Positions 11,301 through 24,600 of a stretch of DNA of 64,000 bases are shown one piece after another (the stretch's first letter is position 1; every line of letters begins with the position of its first letter). The stretch comes from Pithys albifrons albifrons. Its lineage: Eukaryota > Chordata > Aves > Passeriformes > Thamnophilidae. The translations under genes were made by a program, and so were the position numbers. The stretch spans positions 7,970,737 through 8,034,736 of the forward strand of contig NC_092464.1 of the NCBI RefSeq assembly GCF_047495875.1, read 5' to 3'. The notes beneath the pieces are model-generated. The model saw only the letters and a program-made list of their open reading frames with translations, had not been told where the DNA came from and did no database searches.

Positions 11301-13442
11301 AAGGATAACAAGAACCAGTGCCTGGAATGAAGACAAAGCTAAATTTGAAAAAAAGGACATGTTTTGTATTACCATGTTGATATAACTGCTGAAAAAAATT
11401 CCCAAAGGAAATGATGGATTTTTTTCACTTGTTTGTGCTTAAAGCCAGCACAGCTTTTTGAAATCAACGTTATGGTCAGTATCTGTTTGTGAATTGGAGT
11501 GATGAAGGACACCAAAGAGGACAAAATAAGGTGTCAGAAGTTTTATTTGGCATTTAAAGTCCTCAGAGTTTATGAAGCTGATCTTGTACCTGATCTTAGT
11601 AGGGCTGTAGGGATGCATGATTTACCCCAACTGTATTATTATTATATATTATTATATATATTTGCAATTTATTATTATTTATTTGCAATTAGAAAGATGG
11701 CCATTGTCACTTCATGTAATATTCAGCAGCATATTTTATTTTTAGGGAACAGGACATTACCTTGGAGGGACAATATGTTCTCAGTAGAGACATGTTTGAC
11801 TAGGGAATGATGTGACCTCAAACAAGGGTTTCAGCTTAAGCTCTCAAAAGAAAAAGGTATCAGAGAAGAATTTCATTCCAGTTTGAACTGAGATTACTCA
11901 AGCCAACTTCAAATATGATTTCTTTCTCTTTCTAAATAATATAAACCCTCTAAAATAAGGGTTGTAAGAGTCAGTGATACTGTCAACACAGCTTTGCCAA
12001 GACTTTGTCTTCACTTTATCTCCATTTACTTTAACTAGATGCCACACTGAAATAAGATGCATCCTGGCAATATAGGATTTTATTATCTAGCCCATTGAAT
12101 ATTATCCCTTCCTCAAAAAACATCAATTTTTCTAAAATAAAAGGCATTTCTCCTAAAAATCAATAAACTTTAGAGACGATAAGAAGCACCATTGCCTTTT
12201 TTTTTTTCCCTTTTAATCCTATGAGAAAATCAAAGCAGAATTGTCATGATCTCTTCTCAGGCCCTCTAACGTTTATTAACAAAAATGTTGTCTTGCTTTT
12301 TTCCACTGGGTTGTAGTAGAAAAAAAATAAATCACAATCTGGTATCAAGAGGGAAGCTTGGCCCTAATTCAGCACTGTTTAAACAACTGTTTATGATACA
12401 TTCGCTGGAAAATTATATTTATGCTTAAATGTGTAGCTGAATCAGGACTTCTTCATGTCCCAAGATAGATTTCATTCAGCCTTTTTTTTTAAGCACAACT
12501 AGAGTTTGAATCAAGGAGAGTGTAGGCTCATATTTAACCATTTCCTACATTCAAAATAATTAACCAAGATGCCTAAGAGAGCATTTCACTCAGCCACCGG
12601 TGGAAATACCTCACTCCTCTTGGTATGGGCAGCACAGGAGTACAAATCTCCACAGATTGACCCCACCCCGCTGTCTCCAGGTCCTTGAAGTGTAACCTGA
12701 GAGTGTAACCACCCTCTTTCCAGCACTGGCAGACAGAGGCATGAACCACGCTGGGATCAGTTTCCCAGGCACCAGTGACACCACCCATCCATGAAGACCA
12801 GCAAACACCTACAGTGCTGCTGACCCAAGGAGAGGGTAAGAAGAGCAGCTGTTCTTCCCTGCAGTGTCTTTGCCAAGCCAGCACTGCAAAGCCTGTCTCC
12901 TCCCAAAGGAGGTGTCCTTGGAAACCACTTATCCATTATCATCCTGTCTTATTAAGGAAGTTGCTACTTCGCCTGTCTTTTGTAAGGATGATAAGTGGTG
13001 ATAAAGCTAAGGTTTCCGTGTTCTTACCTCCCCATCTATCACCACTAGAATAACAAAGATACAAAAGCTTAATGCTGGGAGATGAAAATTATTAAAATGA
13101 ATAGCAACAGAACCTCCTCCATCTTATTTTATCTCATTCTCTCTCCCTCCTCTTTTCCCTGCTTAGTCTTCAGTTTGGAGCTCTCTCAATTATCAGACAT
13201 CAACCAAATCAGAAAGAAATCACTGAGGTATGTCTATCTTCAGCTTTCCTTGTATTACTTGTTCTCTCTTTTCTCTGTGCTAAACCCTGGCAATTATTTT
13301 TTGCTGCTCTTGTCTGTCACTGTCTATTTCTTTTTCACCAGTTTCAGAATTAATGCATCCGAAATTCATGCAGGATGTGTCAGGTACCACACAGAGAGCA
13401 GCGAGATCTCAGATGTGAGAGTACCAAACACACACTGCAGGG
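8346..13442. other. Noncoding single-copy DNA, no gene seen
   Basis: No frame here shows a domain, codon pattern or splice context that I recognise. Visible structure: a 19-bp word repeated at a 31-bp interval (9217 and 9248), a CT-rich run near 9664-9690, a perfect 16-bp palindrome at 10917-10932 (about one is expected by chance in 64 kb) and an AT-rich ATT/TATA patch at 11633-11690. Confidence 0.65.
9217..9266 (+). repeat. Local duplication, 31-bp period
   Basis: ACAAAATCTTGTGGCTTGA is present at 9217-9235 and again at 9248-9266, separated by a 12-bp spacer. It is a two-copy direct repeat and is probably a small slippage or repair duplication. Confidence 0.8.
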
Positions 13443-13528
13443 TAAACAACAACAACAACAAAACAAACAAACAAACAAAAAACCAAAACAAACCACAAAC
13501 CCCCAAAACCCAACAAAACCCAACAAAA
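13443..13528 (+). repeat. A/C-rich simple repeat (AAC)n/(AAAC)n
   Basis: The tract starts as (AAC)n, becomes (AAAC)n and ends in CCCAAAACCCAACAAAACCC-type sequence. It has almost no G or T on the plus strand. A 171-codon open frame from 13082 runs through it only because the repeat lacks stops in that frame (Asn, Lys, Gln, Thr and Pro runs). Confidence 0.9.
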
Positions 13529-14020
13529 TATGATTTCTTCAGTAGCAAGCTTTGCTCACACTGTGAACTAAATGGACTCCCTTTTCAATTCGGATAAAAT
13601 ATTTTATGCTTAGAAAACGCCCACAAAACTTTTCTGCCTGGTTCAAAACATAAACTATGGACATTCCTGTTTTGTGACATGTAGTTCCTTTTATATCACA
13701 TCACTTCCCTTCCTTAATTGTATTTTTTGAGTTGGCCACAGTAGAGCTGCAACTCTAGTGTTCACTCCATGAATCCCAGTGAAGGGATGAGCCACATACA
13801 AGGGACATCTTGCCCAGGAGTCCCTAATTTCAGAGACCAAGAATTAATTTCCCATAGGAATGAAAAAGGAGAATCTATTTCTCTTCCCCTTCCATCATCA
13901 TCAAGTTCATAGGAGAAGAGAGGATAAGAAACAATGTCCTTTCTCCTTCCCTCTGTTATCCCCCCATGAAGGTTATACTCCCTATTACCTATCAGAAGCA
14001 TCATTGCCCTGTCAGAGTAC

Positions 14021-14056
14021 ACAGGCAGGGACAGGGACAGGCAGGGACAGGCAGGG
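14021..14056 (+). repeat. Short GGCAGGGACA tandem repeat
   Basis: Units of ACAGGCAGGG and ACAGGG alternate over 36 bp. The repeat is imperfect and short. Confidence 0.8.
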
Positions 14057-16211
14057 ATGCTGCTTGATCAGTGAGGGTCCATGGGCCTGAAGGAAGGAGA
14101 TAGCACACAAATACATGTACTAGCTGCTGTAGGTGTGAGTGGGAAGTGCTGTGCTCCATCTGCACCTTGTTCTGAATTAATCTTACCTGATTTGGGCACT
14201 TGGGTGTGCTGGGAGTCCAATAATTTCTACAGATAGCTCAGGAGTCATTAGACTTTGCTGCTCTACTAAGCACAGCAGGATTGTTGGCCTCTTAGTTTTA
14301 TATCTTAGAGTGCCTTAGGTAAATGCCTTTAATCTGGGGAGAGGGAAAAATGTGGACTCTGGACTTTCACTACTGAAGAGGAGGACTTTTCTGGGGTTTT
14401 TGGGTTTCTTTTTTTCTTTAAAGACAGTGGCAATATTAATTTAATATCTAAGTGAGGGTCACTGCCTAAGAAATATTCCTTTAACTTCCTCCTCTAACCT
14501 ATATATGATAAGGGAAATAAAGTATGAATAAAGACCATGCTCCATGTACAAGTATAGAGTAAATAAATTTCTTCTAAGTAAGAAAATCTGAAAGTGGATG
14601 TGTACTGAAGAAGCTTGGCTAATATTGCTGCTATAACATGCAGAAGTAGGTGAGTAATAAATCAACTTCATTGGAGCTGCAGGAAAACTGCCTGGAAAAA
14701 CAGAATCTGATGCAGCTTCACAATGGCAAAATTGCATGAGAAACCTCAGGCAGCCCAGCTGTAACTTCATAAGAAAATTAGATGTCTGTTTTCCCTAGAT
14801 CTTGCCTTTTTTCCAAACTAAAAGTGACTGTACTTATATTGGTCTTCAATGTGACTTGCAAGCAGAAACATGGATACCCACATTTTGATACAGCCTCAAC
14901 AAGGCAAATTTACTTCTGTGCTGCTGGTATGTGAGTAAAGATCTGATACTAAACATGTTTGTAGTAGAAAATTAATTAATACAATATATTTGCAATGAAC
15001 TTCTCTTTGTGGTACATCTCACTCTACTAAAATGGCTTTAGCAAAATGTAGTTAGAAAAATGCTGTGGCAAAAAAGCCCTTTGCAAATTTACATTTTAAA
15101 TATATTCATTTTCCTTTAAAAAATCTATAATGTGGAAAGAGTAAAATGGGTGGTATATTTATCAGAAAAATCACATTTCTATTCCTCCATCAGATTTACA
15201 TGTAGTCTACTACAGTAGTATCTATTACATAAATTGCTAAGTGTGAAGTTGAAGCAGCATCTATTTATTACTCAGCCTATATAATTAATAGTGGAGATTT
15301 TTGTGGTTATAACCATTACACCTCATTAACTGGAGTGTCACTAAGGCACCACAGTCACCACTCCATCATGCAGGGTGTTGGCATGTTGGAGTACTCTGGA
15401 AAACAGCAAGTCCCTGGTAGCACCAGTATCCTGGGATGGATGGTGTCATTCAGGATTATGTTTTGCTCCCTCCTGATCTCAGGCCCTGTCAGGCTGCTGT
15501 ACATTCACTAGGTTTTCCCCTGCTTGTGCTCTTCATGCTTTGTGTTCCCAGGGGAATCACTTTCAAACCAAGGCACAGTGCAAATGCACGGGACCCATTC
15601 AAATCTGGCCTCATAACAAAGCTAAAAAGGCAAAGCCTGTTTGGATTCAGAAGGATTTTTTTGATCCAAACCCAGTGGTTTGGGACCCAGGCTCACTGCA
15701 GTAAAGATGCTCAGGTTATGCCTGTAGCAAGGGAGTATTTTCCCAGTCTCTGTCCCACATCCAGACTGCATGACACTCCCTGGCAGAAAACATCCTTCTC
15801 TCCTGTCCCTCATTCCCCACAGTCACAGGAGCTCTGAAGCTCTGACATGGTTGGCACAGCCCAGGTGCCCAAGAGCCAACTGCCCTGAGCAATGTCTTAT
15901 CTTACACAAGCATTGTTCAGGAGGGCAGGAGTTTTGTTAAGTGTTGGCATTGCAAACCTGAGCAGAAGAACACCTTTGAAGTCAGCTAAGTAACTAACCA
16001 AATTACACCCTCTGGGAGAGCAGACTGTGTAGTTAAAAGCAACATAGATATGATATGAAACACAGAACATTAATCCTAACATTAGCAAGATGTTTAACAG
16101 GTACTGCTTTTCAGCTTTTCAAACCTACAACTCCCAGTGACATCATAGTGAAAATGTTTGCACAAGAGTCATGGGATTAAGTTTGTGGTGATCTGAGATT
16201 CTGTATATGGG

Positions 16212-16277
16212 AGCTGACTGCTTCTTTTTAAAGGAAATGGAATGTGCACTTTTTAAAAGGAAGTGCACAAGTCAGCT
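16212..16277. repeat. Nested inverted repeat
   Basis: The outer arms AGCTGACT (16212-16219) and AGTCAGCT (16270-16277) are exact complements. Inside them, GTGCACTT (16244-16251) and AAGTGCAC (16261-16268) form a second perfect stem around a 9-base loop. The flanks also pair partly (CTTCTTTTTAAAGG against CCTTTTAAAAAG), so the 66 bp could fold in alternative ways. It may be a small palindromic element or chance. No target-site duplication was identified. Confidence 0.6.
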
Positions 16278-16576
16278 ACTGCAATTTAAAATGTTCAGCC
16301 TCACAGAACACCAGGAAAAAATAAGATTTTTCATTAGAAAATGGCCAGTCAAAACCATGCCTCCAGTACAGAGAAGTTGACTTTTAGACAAAAGGTATAA
16401 AACATAAACCTTTGTTTGGAGCAGCCAGTAATCCAATGGCCAAAGCTCCTTTGAGGTTAGAGGAAAAAACAAGGTAGAGTGGTACATTGACCTAAGTGGG
16501 AAGGTGGGTCACCAGTGTCCCAGGCTTTGAGATATTTTGAGGTTTCTCTGAAGTTTCCTATGTAAGATAAATAATT

Positions 16577-16617
16577 TCTTCCTTTTCTTTTTTCTTTTTT
16601 CTTTTTTCTTTTTTTCT
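16577..16617 (+). repeat. (TTTTTC)n low-complexity tract
   Basis: This is a run of T5-7/C units, about 41 bp long and polypyrimidine on the plus strand. Confidence 0.85.
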
Positions 16618-18599
16618 GATCCTGAATAAAACCTTCAGAACCTCTTTGTGTGTGTGTAAAGTACTCTGTTTTGTTTCTTTTCTGGCAAGGCTGCCAGTTC
16701 CTTTGAGGAGCGGAAAAAGGGAACCCACACAGCATATGGTAATAGTTGGCTGCACTGCTGTTCCCAAAGAAAGCTGTCTGGCTCTCCTAAAATACAGAGA
16801 GCCAAAGCATGTGAAGAGAAGTGCTGCAGATTAGCATCAGTATTACTTTAGATTTCACTTTTTTTTTTCCCTCAGAATAAAGCATAAAGACTCAAGTGAA
16901 TATTCCTCTGTGAATCACAGAAATTACCCAATCTAATAACCTCATTATATCTGCTAAATAATACAGTTATGGTAGATGTTCTGGTACATTCATATTATCA
17001 AGATAAATGTTAAACCTGTATCACACAATCTGTCTTAGTCCTAACCTGGTTAATTCTCATGACACCACCTTGAGTAGTGTCTCACCTTGCCTCCCAAACT
17101 TACTGCCTCTTTAGGATCATAACAAGGAGGAGAGATGTTGCATCAGATTTATATGCAGTGCAAATGCACTTGAACAGGGTTGCCTCAGGCAATCTCCTTC
17201 AGGTATGCTCCTTTAAAGGTTGTGCTGAGCTGTGTTGATTATGCATTGTTCATGTCAAGAGTATTTACCAGCAGCACTTGTTTCCAGCCTTGCTGGTGGT
17301 CAAATTCCTACTGGAACACCAAGAAACCAAGAACTTTGCAGCTTTAAATCAAATGCTAGTATGCCATTGAAATTATCAGCAGCCTTCCTACCCCTCGTAA
17401 TCAAAAGGCCTTGGGAAGAAACCAAGAAAAGCTGTCAGAAAAGCCTTCCTCCCTGCCCTCTCACTTCACAATGACTCACCTGGTGACCACTGATCCTCTG
17501 ATTTAAGTGTAAGAGTTGTTAATGTAGCAATTAATAGAAATGCTTAGAGCAGGGCAGGGTCTCTGCCTAACAGCATTGATAAAGTACTTGAGAATTTTGC
17601 TAATCATTTAAGTGGATTTACTACGTGCCTGGTTTTCTTGGTTCTCAGGCAACCTTAGCTGCAAGTGCAGATTTAGATAAATTGTGGGGAAATGCATGTT
17701 TCCAGAGATGATTCATCTGATATATTTTAGATGTCTATTCTACAGTGAGATTATCATGTCTCAGAGACCACTGAGTGACAGATGAGATCTGCATTGACTA
17801 GAAAGTGAGCCCTTAGTGTAACTCAGAGGGAGATAACTCTGCTGTTATCTTCAGCTACTTACTGCCAGGCAGACAAGTCCTATACTAAATACCTGTCCCA
17901 GCACATTCACTCAGACTGAGCCCCAGGATTTTTGACTCAAACCACATGTGAAAAGTGAATATGCTTCAAACCAACAATTTGGGATCCCTCTGCTTACATT
18001 TCTGTAGTATTGCTGTCAACAGAAAGATGGTTGTTTCATTTCATTAAGCAACTGAGTGCCTGTTCTGCAGCTCTTATTTTGGGGAGAAAAGCAGTTGAGT
18101 TTCCAAGTACTATAAATCAGTTTAATCGCTCTACTTATCTTGGTATATGGAGTGGCTACAACAAAGAATTTGGCTGATCATCTTTCTTCAGCTGTCAGCT
18201 GCTCTGGAGCAGTGGAAGATTTCTATCCTTTACAAAGAACTCTGCAGCTGCTGAATGTCTAGAGCAATTCAGGAACCTGTCATAGGCCTTCCCTGTGGCA
18301 GCTGTGAGTGAAGTCTTGCTGCAGAGGGGAAGGAAATGAACTTGCTTTGCTCTTTTAGTATGGATGTAATCAGCATCATTACCCAAGGGAATTGAGCTGT
18401 AAATCTAATGTCATCTTCAAGGTTAGTATCATCCAGAGGACCTCCTAGGGAAAGACAGGTATGCAGTATTTTAACATACTACTGTTGTGTTACTTTTGAC
18501 TATGTAGCCCTTTAACTACACAAACTGTTACTTCAGTGGACATTCCCTACCTGTGTCCCCTTAGGAAGGTGATCTGGAAGGCTAGGAGAGTGTGCACTG

Positions 18600-19015
18600 A
18601 AAAATCCACAAGTGAGAGGAGGGGTTGAGGTGCAGTGTTGAGAGCAGTGTTAAACTGCAGTGCTCTTTGGCCATCATGATCCGAAATCCAAACAAGAGGG
18701 TAGGGGGTTTTATCAGACAGCAATTTGAGGATGAGCTTCAGGATGGCCCATTCTGCACCTGCAATACCGCCTTCCACTCTCCTGCACAGAGTGCACCTTT
18801 CTGCATGAGCAATGAGCCTTCCTTCCACATGTCCTTGTGATGAGATTTAACCAGCAGTCTCCAGAGCTGTGGCCAATGCTGGAGTAATCTGAGCCAGTGA
18901 ATTCCTTAATTCTCTCTCGTTGTGCTGCCAATTCTTTTGGAGAACAACCTTTTTCACCTGGAGCTCCTTCAAGTTTCTTGGGGAAGTCTAAGGTTGATGT
19001 GCCTCTCTGCCATCT
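18600..19015 (-). pseudogene. Possible processed pseudogene fragment
   Basis: Read on the minus strand, this stretch gives a clean frame beginning LDFPKKLEGAPGEKG and continuing through ELAAQRERIKEF. A neighbouring frame then reads LAQITPALATALETAG, then a stop, and later WAILKLILKLLSDKTPYPL. A frame change near 18840 would join the first two parts, which is how a decayed processed copy or old coding exon would look. I do not recognise the parent gene, and composition alone could produce it. Treat as a candidate only. Confidence 0.2.
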
Positions 19016-21300
19016 TAGATGTCTATCTGTGAGTGTGTGTGTGTTTTTCCCTCTAGTTTTCCTTTTCTATTCCTGCAGTTCTTCAGAGACTTATGGTCCA
19101 TTAGCAACCTCAGAGCTGCAACAGTCTGTCAGCACTACCACAGCTAAGCAAGAGTTCACCAGAAGACCTCAATCCTATAGGGTACAATCTTTCACACTTT
19201 AGAGTCTTCAGCAATCCTCTCCCTTCTCTATCTGCTGCCTCCCAGCATGGTGGTCTGATGACAGATGTCTTTAGCTAACTCTTCCTCAAAATGTCTTCAG
19301 GATGGGCTCATACACAGCTCCAAAAAAGAAGCTGTGTATCAACAGCTGTGTAACAGTTATCAAAACCTTTAAGCACAAGCTCCATGATGGAAGATAGGAG
19401 TGTAAACACCTGTTAGAACTAAATGTACCTTGCCATTCCTTGTTATATGACAGGTCATGTGTTGTATTGGAACATGTATATTGTTATAGTGGTATTCCTG
19501 AAAGGAGACAGAGAGGTTTCTCCAGCATTGCTATTTCCACAAGCTGCATTCATTTTCTTATTCCTTTTCTTATGAGCCCCAAAGTAAACCTTTCAAAATG
19601 TCATTTACGGTCACTGGCCTGACATTTATCGTAACACTGAGACACTCCACTGAGCTGCAAGTGGCTACAACTGTAGAGAACACAGTGCACGGCTGGACTC
19701 TCCATGGAACATGGTTTTATATCACACACCAAAACACAAGACTGAACAAAATAATCACAGTGTAACCAAAGGTGCTGCTAAGCAGTAAAGTCTCATGAAA
19801 GAGACATGAGGGGAGTTGTTTCCTTTCTCTAGATGGCTGAGAGTGTTTTATCTCTAAGATATTTATTTTACTAACACATTTCAATCCCAAATTGACAAAA
19901 AAGGCTCCAAATGTTCTTTCCCCTTTCTCATCCACATTCCCTTTCCTTTCTTTTTTCCCCTCTCTGTCCGAATAACCTGAAAGTGAATATCATGTTTAAA
20001 CACATGTTATTGAATATTTTTCTGTCTAACTCGTATGAATCTATTCCCAGTGCATTACTTTATATTCTGTATCCAAGTGTGAATACTTGCTGATGTTAAA
20101 TGGTCATTACAAAATCCTCTGTTGGAATTGCACTACATTTTCTAAATTCTCAGAATAAATTATCACAGTAATTCCTTGTAATATGACTGAAATGGTAGCA
20201 GTGCCCCAATAAGAATATTCCAAGAAGACAAATTTTCCTCTTGTTTTATTCCCATGTAAACCCACAGGCAAAATTTCAGTTAAAATACTTCAAAGCAACA
20301 TCTGGATAACAAATTTTCAATTTTGCAGAGCTCACAGGATTAGATTGCTCTAATCTGAAGCTGGGCCCTAAGGCATATTTATGCACATGGAAGTTCGGTC
20401 ATGTAAACTTCCATTTATAAATGATAAGACTCTCATATGCAAGGGCTGTAGTTGTTTTACTAAATAAACAGCTAGTGAAGGCACTTGGAACTATCTGCAG
20501 GAATAGCAGGCCTCTTTTCAGGCTTGTCCTACCTTATTTAAGTGAGAAATAGATTTCAGCATGACTTTTTTATAGCCTTTTTTTGTCATAACTGCACGAC
20601 TCCTTCCACTGTCTTCAGCTGAGATGCTGACTGTGCACCTCAAGATCTTGGACTATTAGCTCTGCGCTCTCTAAAGGAAGTTTAACATCCTACAGTCAGG
20701 CTGAAAAATGGGTAGCACACATGTTTCACTGTACCCTCCTAAGTCCAATTTCTGCTATATAAATTCAATTTCTACTACATAATGCAAGCCAATAAGACTA
20801 GAAACCGCTTTTGTAGAAAACCAGATAATAGCTTCTCCCTAGATTGCTTCTTGCCATAATAACCTTATTTGGTGGCATCTCATCACAAGACTGATGGGGC
20901 CATGCCTCTTTGTGGAGATGGGTAATGAAGCACTGCAACAAGGCCCTGACATAATTTAATTAGGAATAAAGTGAATTTTATGCTAACTCATAACATACAG
21001 GACAGGAAAGAGATTTTCAATATAACACATTTCCATCTTTCTTGTTACTTTTTAGCATACAAACTAATAACCTGTTACATTTAATTATAATAATTTGAAT
21101 TCTAGTATATAGCAGGCATGAACATAATTTAAATGAAGCAGAGCTGCACAGTGACAGCAAGAGGTCTTAACTTTCCTGACAAAGTATATTTGTAACATTC
21201 ATCATGAACATGTTTGTGAGAGTTACTGGAGTCAGCTCTATCCTGATAAGGTGTTGGTACAGAAATATCAAAGGTGAGAAATTCAGACCCATAGAGACCC

Positions 21301-21641
21301 TGTGAGACTGAAAGAAGATATCAGCTGAGAAGCAGCAATGCCATGGCTGCTGTTGTTTGGTAAAGGAGGAACCACTCCCTAGGAGTTCTTAGCAACTCCC
21401 CAGAAGTTTCTCATGAGAACTCCTCAGGTTTCCCACATGACACTGGAGATGTTCCTAAAAACAGTCAGGATGAGTTCACCAAAACATTGGACTTGTGAGA
21501 TATGGATTATAACCAATTGGGATTTACAGTTAGGGGTGTGAGGTTCAATTTAGCCAATTTAACCCTATATAAACTGTGTGCAGTGTGTAATAAATGGCAT
21601 TCACTAGATCACATTGGTCTGGTGTGTGGTGTCCTTATTCC
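21301..21641 (+). mobile_element. Endogenous retrovirus LTR remnant
   Basis: The 3' half has the layout of an LTR: a TATA box (TATATAAA, 21566-21573), then AATAAA at 21589-21594, then a short T/G-rich U5-like end (TGGTCTGGTGTGTGGTGTCC). A TG start at 21301 (TGTGAGACTG) is a plausible 5' end, but no clean terminal CA or target duplication was found, so both ends are approximate. A hairpin at 21377-21428 lies in the putative U3. No internal viral genes are adjacent. It is probably a solo LTR. Confidence 0.6.
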
Positions 21642-24600
21642 TCTGCCTATTTATTGTTTACTTTAATAAGGTTCTGTATATCTGTATTAATTACTGATGA
21701 TAAAGAGATAAACAAATGTGGCCCTATATTTGTGTATCTTTCGACAAAATAACTGCCTTTGGTAAGTTCCTGTTGCCTCCTATACTGGTTCCTTTTCACA
21801 GGTTTAGTGCTGACCTGGGTCCAATTTCTTCCCTTACAGAAGATGTCCTCAGAGGTGGGATCAGTCTGTTAGTGTCCTTGGCCCATGGAGGATTTGAATA
21901 CTTGGCCCTTGCACTTCTAATAGGCCTGGCGTCATCTCACTGTCCCATGCATTGCCTCAGAAGGGATTTCACAACCCAGGTAGGAAGGCATCCTGCACCA
22001 AACAACAGAGATGCAGGAGACAGATGTGACTCTTAAATCCCACTCTCTCCACAGTTCAGGCACTAATGCATCACTTTCTTCCATTCACTGTTAATTCCTG
22101 ATCTCTATTCTTTCCTCGAGACATACAGCAGAGATCAGTACTGCCTTACAAAGGAGATTGCAGCAGGGGCAAGGCTTATGTGTCACACGTGTTGGATAAT
22201 TCAGCAGCCATGAAGGATCCACACCGCCTTTGAGCATATTACAGCCTTCACTACTCACTGACTACTCGCTCTGCCTCCTCCTCAGCTACTGCTACAGAGT
22301 GCCTCAACCAACAGCCACTTGAGCCATGATTTTGGATCTGGAGGCTCTTTATCCAAATGCAGTGGAGAAGCTGCAACAATAGCATATGAGGGCATCTGCC
22401 TTGCTTCCCAGCCCTCTCTTCCCAAAAAGCAATCCCAGGTTCATCTTGAGTGTCAAGGTAGAAGATGCACCCAATAACACCTGTGATAAATGAAACCTGA
22501 ACCTAGGTCCTGGTGGAGCACACTAGGAAGCTGGTTATTTCTGAAAGATGAAGACCATACTCCAACCAGGTTTTGAAGGAATATAACAACTGATGACTGT
22601 TTTTTGCAGATCAGCCTCAGCAAGATGCCCATCAGCCCAGGGTGTGAGACAAAGACGAACAAACACAACCTTCTCCATGTTCTCCAGTTTTTCAAACTCT
22701 CCCCCAGTTGAGAACTGGCAACAGTTGGTGAGTTTTAGCATTCAAATTAAAGATGTTCATTCTTTACCTCTGGGATGAGATGAGAGGGCACCAGTGAGAG
22801 TTGAGGCTATCTTTGGATCTAGTCTTGGGTGCTTCCCCCTCTAACTAGGGAAAAGAATATTTTTTGAGCATAAATACACTGAAAATTGCAAGAAGTGTAG
22901 TTAGATTTGGTGGCAATTGGAGCATTGACTCAGTTGGGCAGAAACAGAGTCCAGGAAAATCTCTTTGCCAGAGAAAATCAATCTGAAGGGAAAACCAAAT
23001 AAAACGCATGAAAAAAACAGAATTACAGTGGAGAAAATTCTAGTCTGACACTTCCCAGAGCCTGTAAAAAGAACAAACCTATTCAACACTTCACTGAAAT
23101 GGTATTACCTTCTTATCAAATAAACTGAAAGAGAATGCAAAGCCAGTGGTTTTATATATACAAGCTGCATTTGTACCTGTTTGGGTTTTCTTTTTTACAG
23201 AGATAGTGCAAGCCCAGCAAGAAAAATCTGTTAAATTTCTTTTTTTTTTTGCTGACTGAGATAAAAGAAGGAACTGAATCCTTGTAATCTCTTCTATTTT
23301 ACTATTTATTTCTCTATTCAGAGACTCTTTTAATTCATAGTTTCTGACTACCTGAGCTGACCTAAAATCAGGTTGCTACTTAAGTTTAACTTTCTTTTTC
23401 TGTAGCCTGATAAGCCTTTACAGTATAACCAATTTCCTATTCAGTTGACAGCTTCTTCCCTATGCAATCAAGTTTACTGAGTTCACAGAAATGTTGGACA
23501 TTGCACTCAAGCTGTCACAGAAGACAGCTAAAAACATCTTAGGTCTAAAATCTAAATTAAAAAGAGTTTCTTTGTATGAAACTTGAAAACGAGCCAAAGA
23601 TGAACTGCAGTTCAAATTTTCTAACCCACTCCACAACTACAAAGGTAAGAGTCAGTAAGAATAAAAGCTTTGATAAGCCTCTAGAGACCAAAAAGAGTTG
23701 GACTTTATCATGCAGAGAACAAGTACCTCAGTAACAACTAAATAGGCTGAAATTAAATCACCCACTGCAAGACTCACACTAAATGTATATCATCAGCAGC
23801 CATCAGGAATTAGCAATATGAGAAGAAATTAAATAGATACTGGCAGACAATTTGTAGATACTTCCATTCAGTTTGCTAAATATATAGAAAAATATATAGT
23901 TATACATATAGATAGAGATATAGAATAATATGATCATGCTGTGCATGTCCCAGTTAATTCATATTGGTGTGTTTATCCCTAAAACCTTTTGCAGGAACTG
24001 GACATTTTTAAGCATATTGGAAGGAGAATTAAGAATCTCAGAGTTATGAGATTCATGGAAATAGCCTGGGAGAAGGATCAAGACTGTAGCAATTCCTTAC
24101 TGAGGAAAGGGCTGCAGCCAAATTGTATGAGAGAACCCAAGTCAAAGTCAGGTCTTATGAACATCCCAGCTGGAGCAAAGGCTTCGGCTGAGTCTTGCCT
24201 AATTTGGAGACCAGAAAACTCTCTTCCAAAGAACTGGGTCTCCATTTCCTTAATGTTTGTGTGGCCTCTCACCTGATTTGCCTCATGTTCTTCTTCAACT
24301 AGTAAACTTTCTGTCTTGTTTGTGCTGCATGGTATGAGGAAGATAAAAAATTAATTAGCCTGAAAGAGGAGAAGTGTAACACTCTATTAAAGGACCAAAA
24401 TTAACTGTGGGAAATAAAAGAAGGGGAAGAAAAAAGCACAATCTGGAAGTAGATTCACAAGGTGGGTTTTTTTTTCAATGAGCCTCACTTGTCTGTTTTT
24501 TTGTTTCAGCATCATAGAGGCACTTTTTGGCAACTTCTAATGGTTTAACATCTCTGTTTTTAAGAACTTGGTGTAGCCCTCAGTGTCAAATGGGTGTTCT

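Larger units (their letters stand above)
13529..21300. other. Noncoding single-copy DNA, no convincing gene
   Basis: Contents: a short GGCAGGGACAG-type tandem repeat (14021-14056), a nested inverted repeat (16212-16277), a T/C-rich tract (16577-16617) and one minus-strand stretch (about 18600-19015) with slightly protein-like translation in two frames. No other gene, RNA gene or repeat family is recognised. Confidence 0.6.

Noticed and set aside
13082..13597. 171-codon ATG-started frame
   Set aside because: Half of it is simple-repeat translation (Asn, Thr, Lys, Pro runs) and the rest is low-complexity hydrophobic sequence with no domain.
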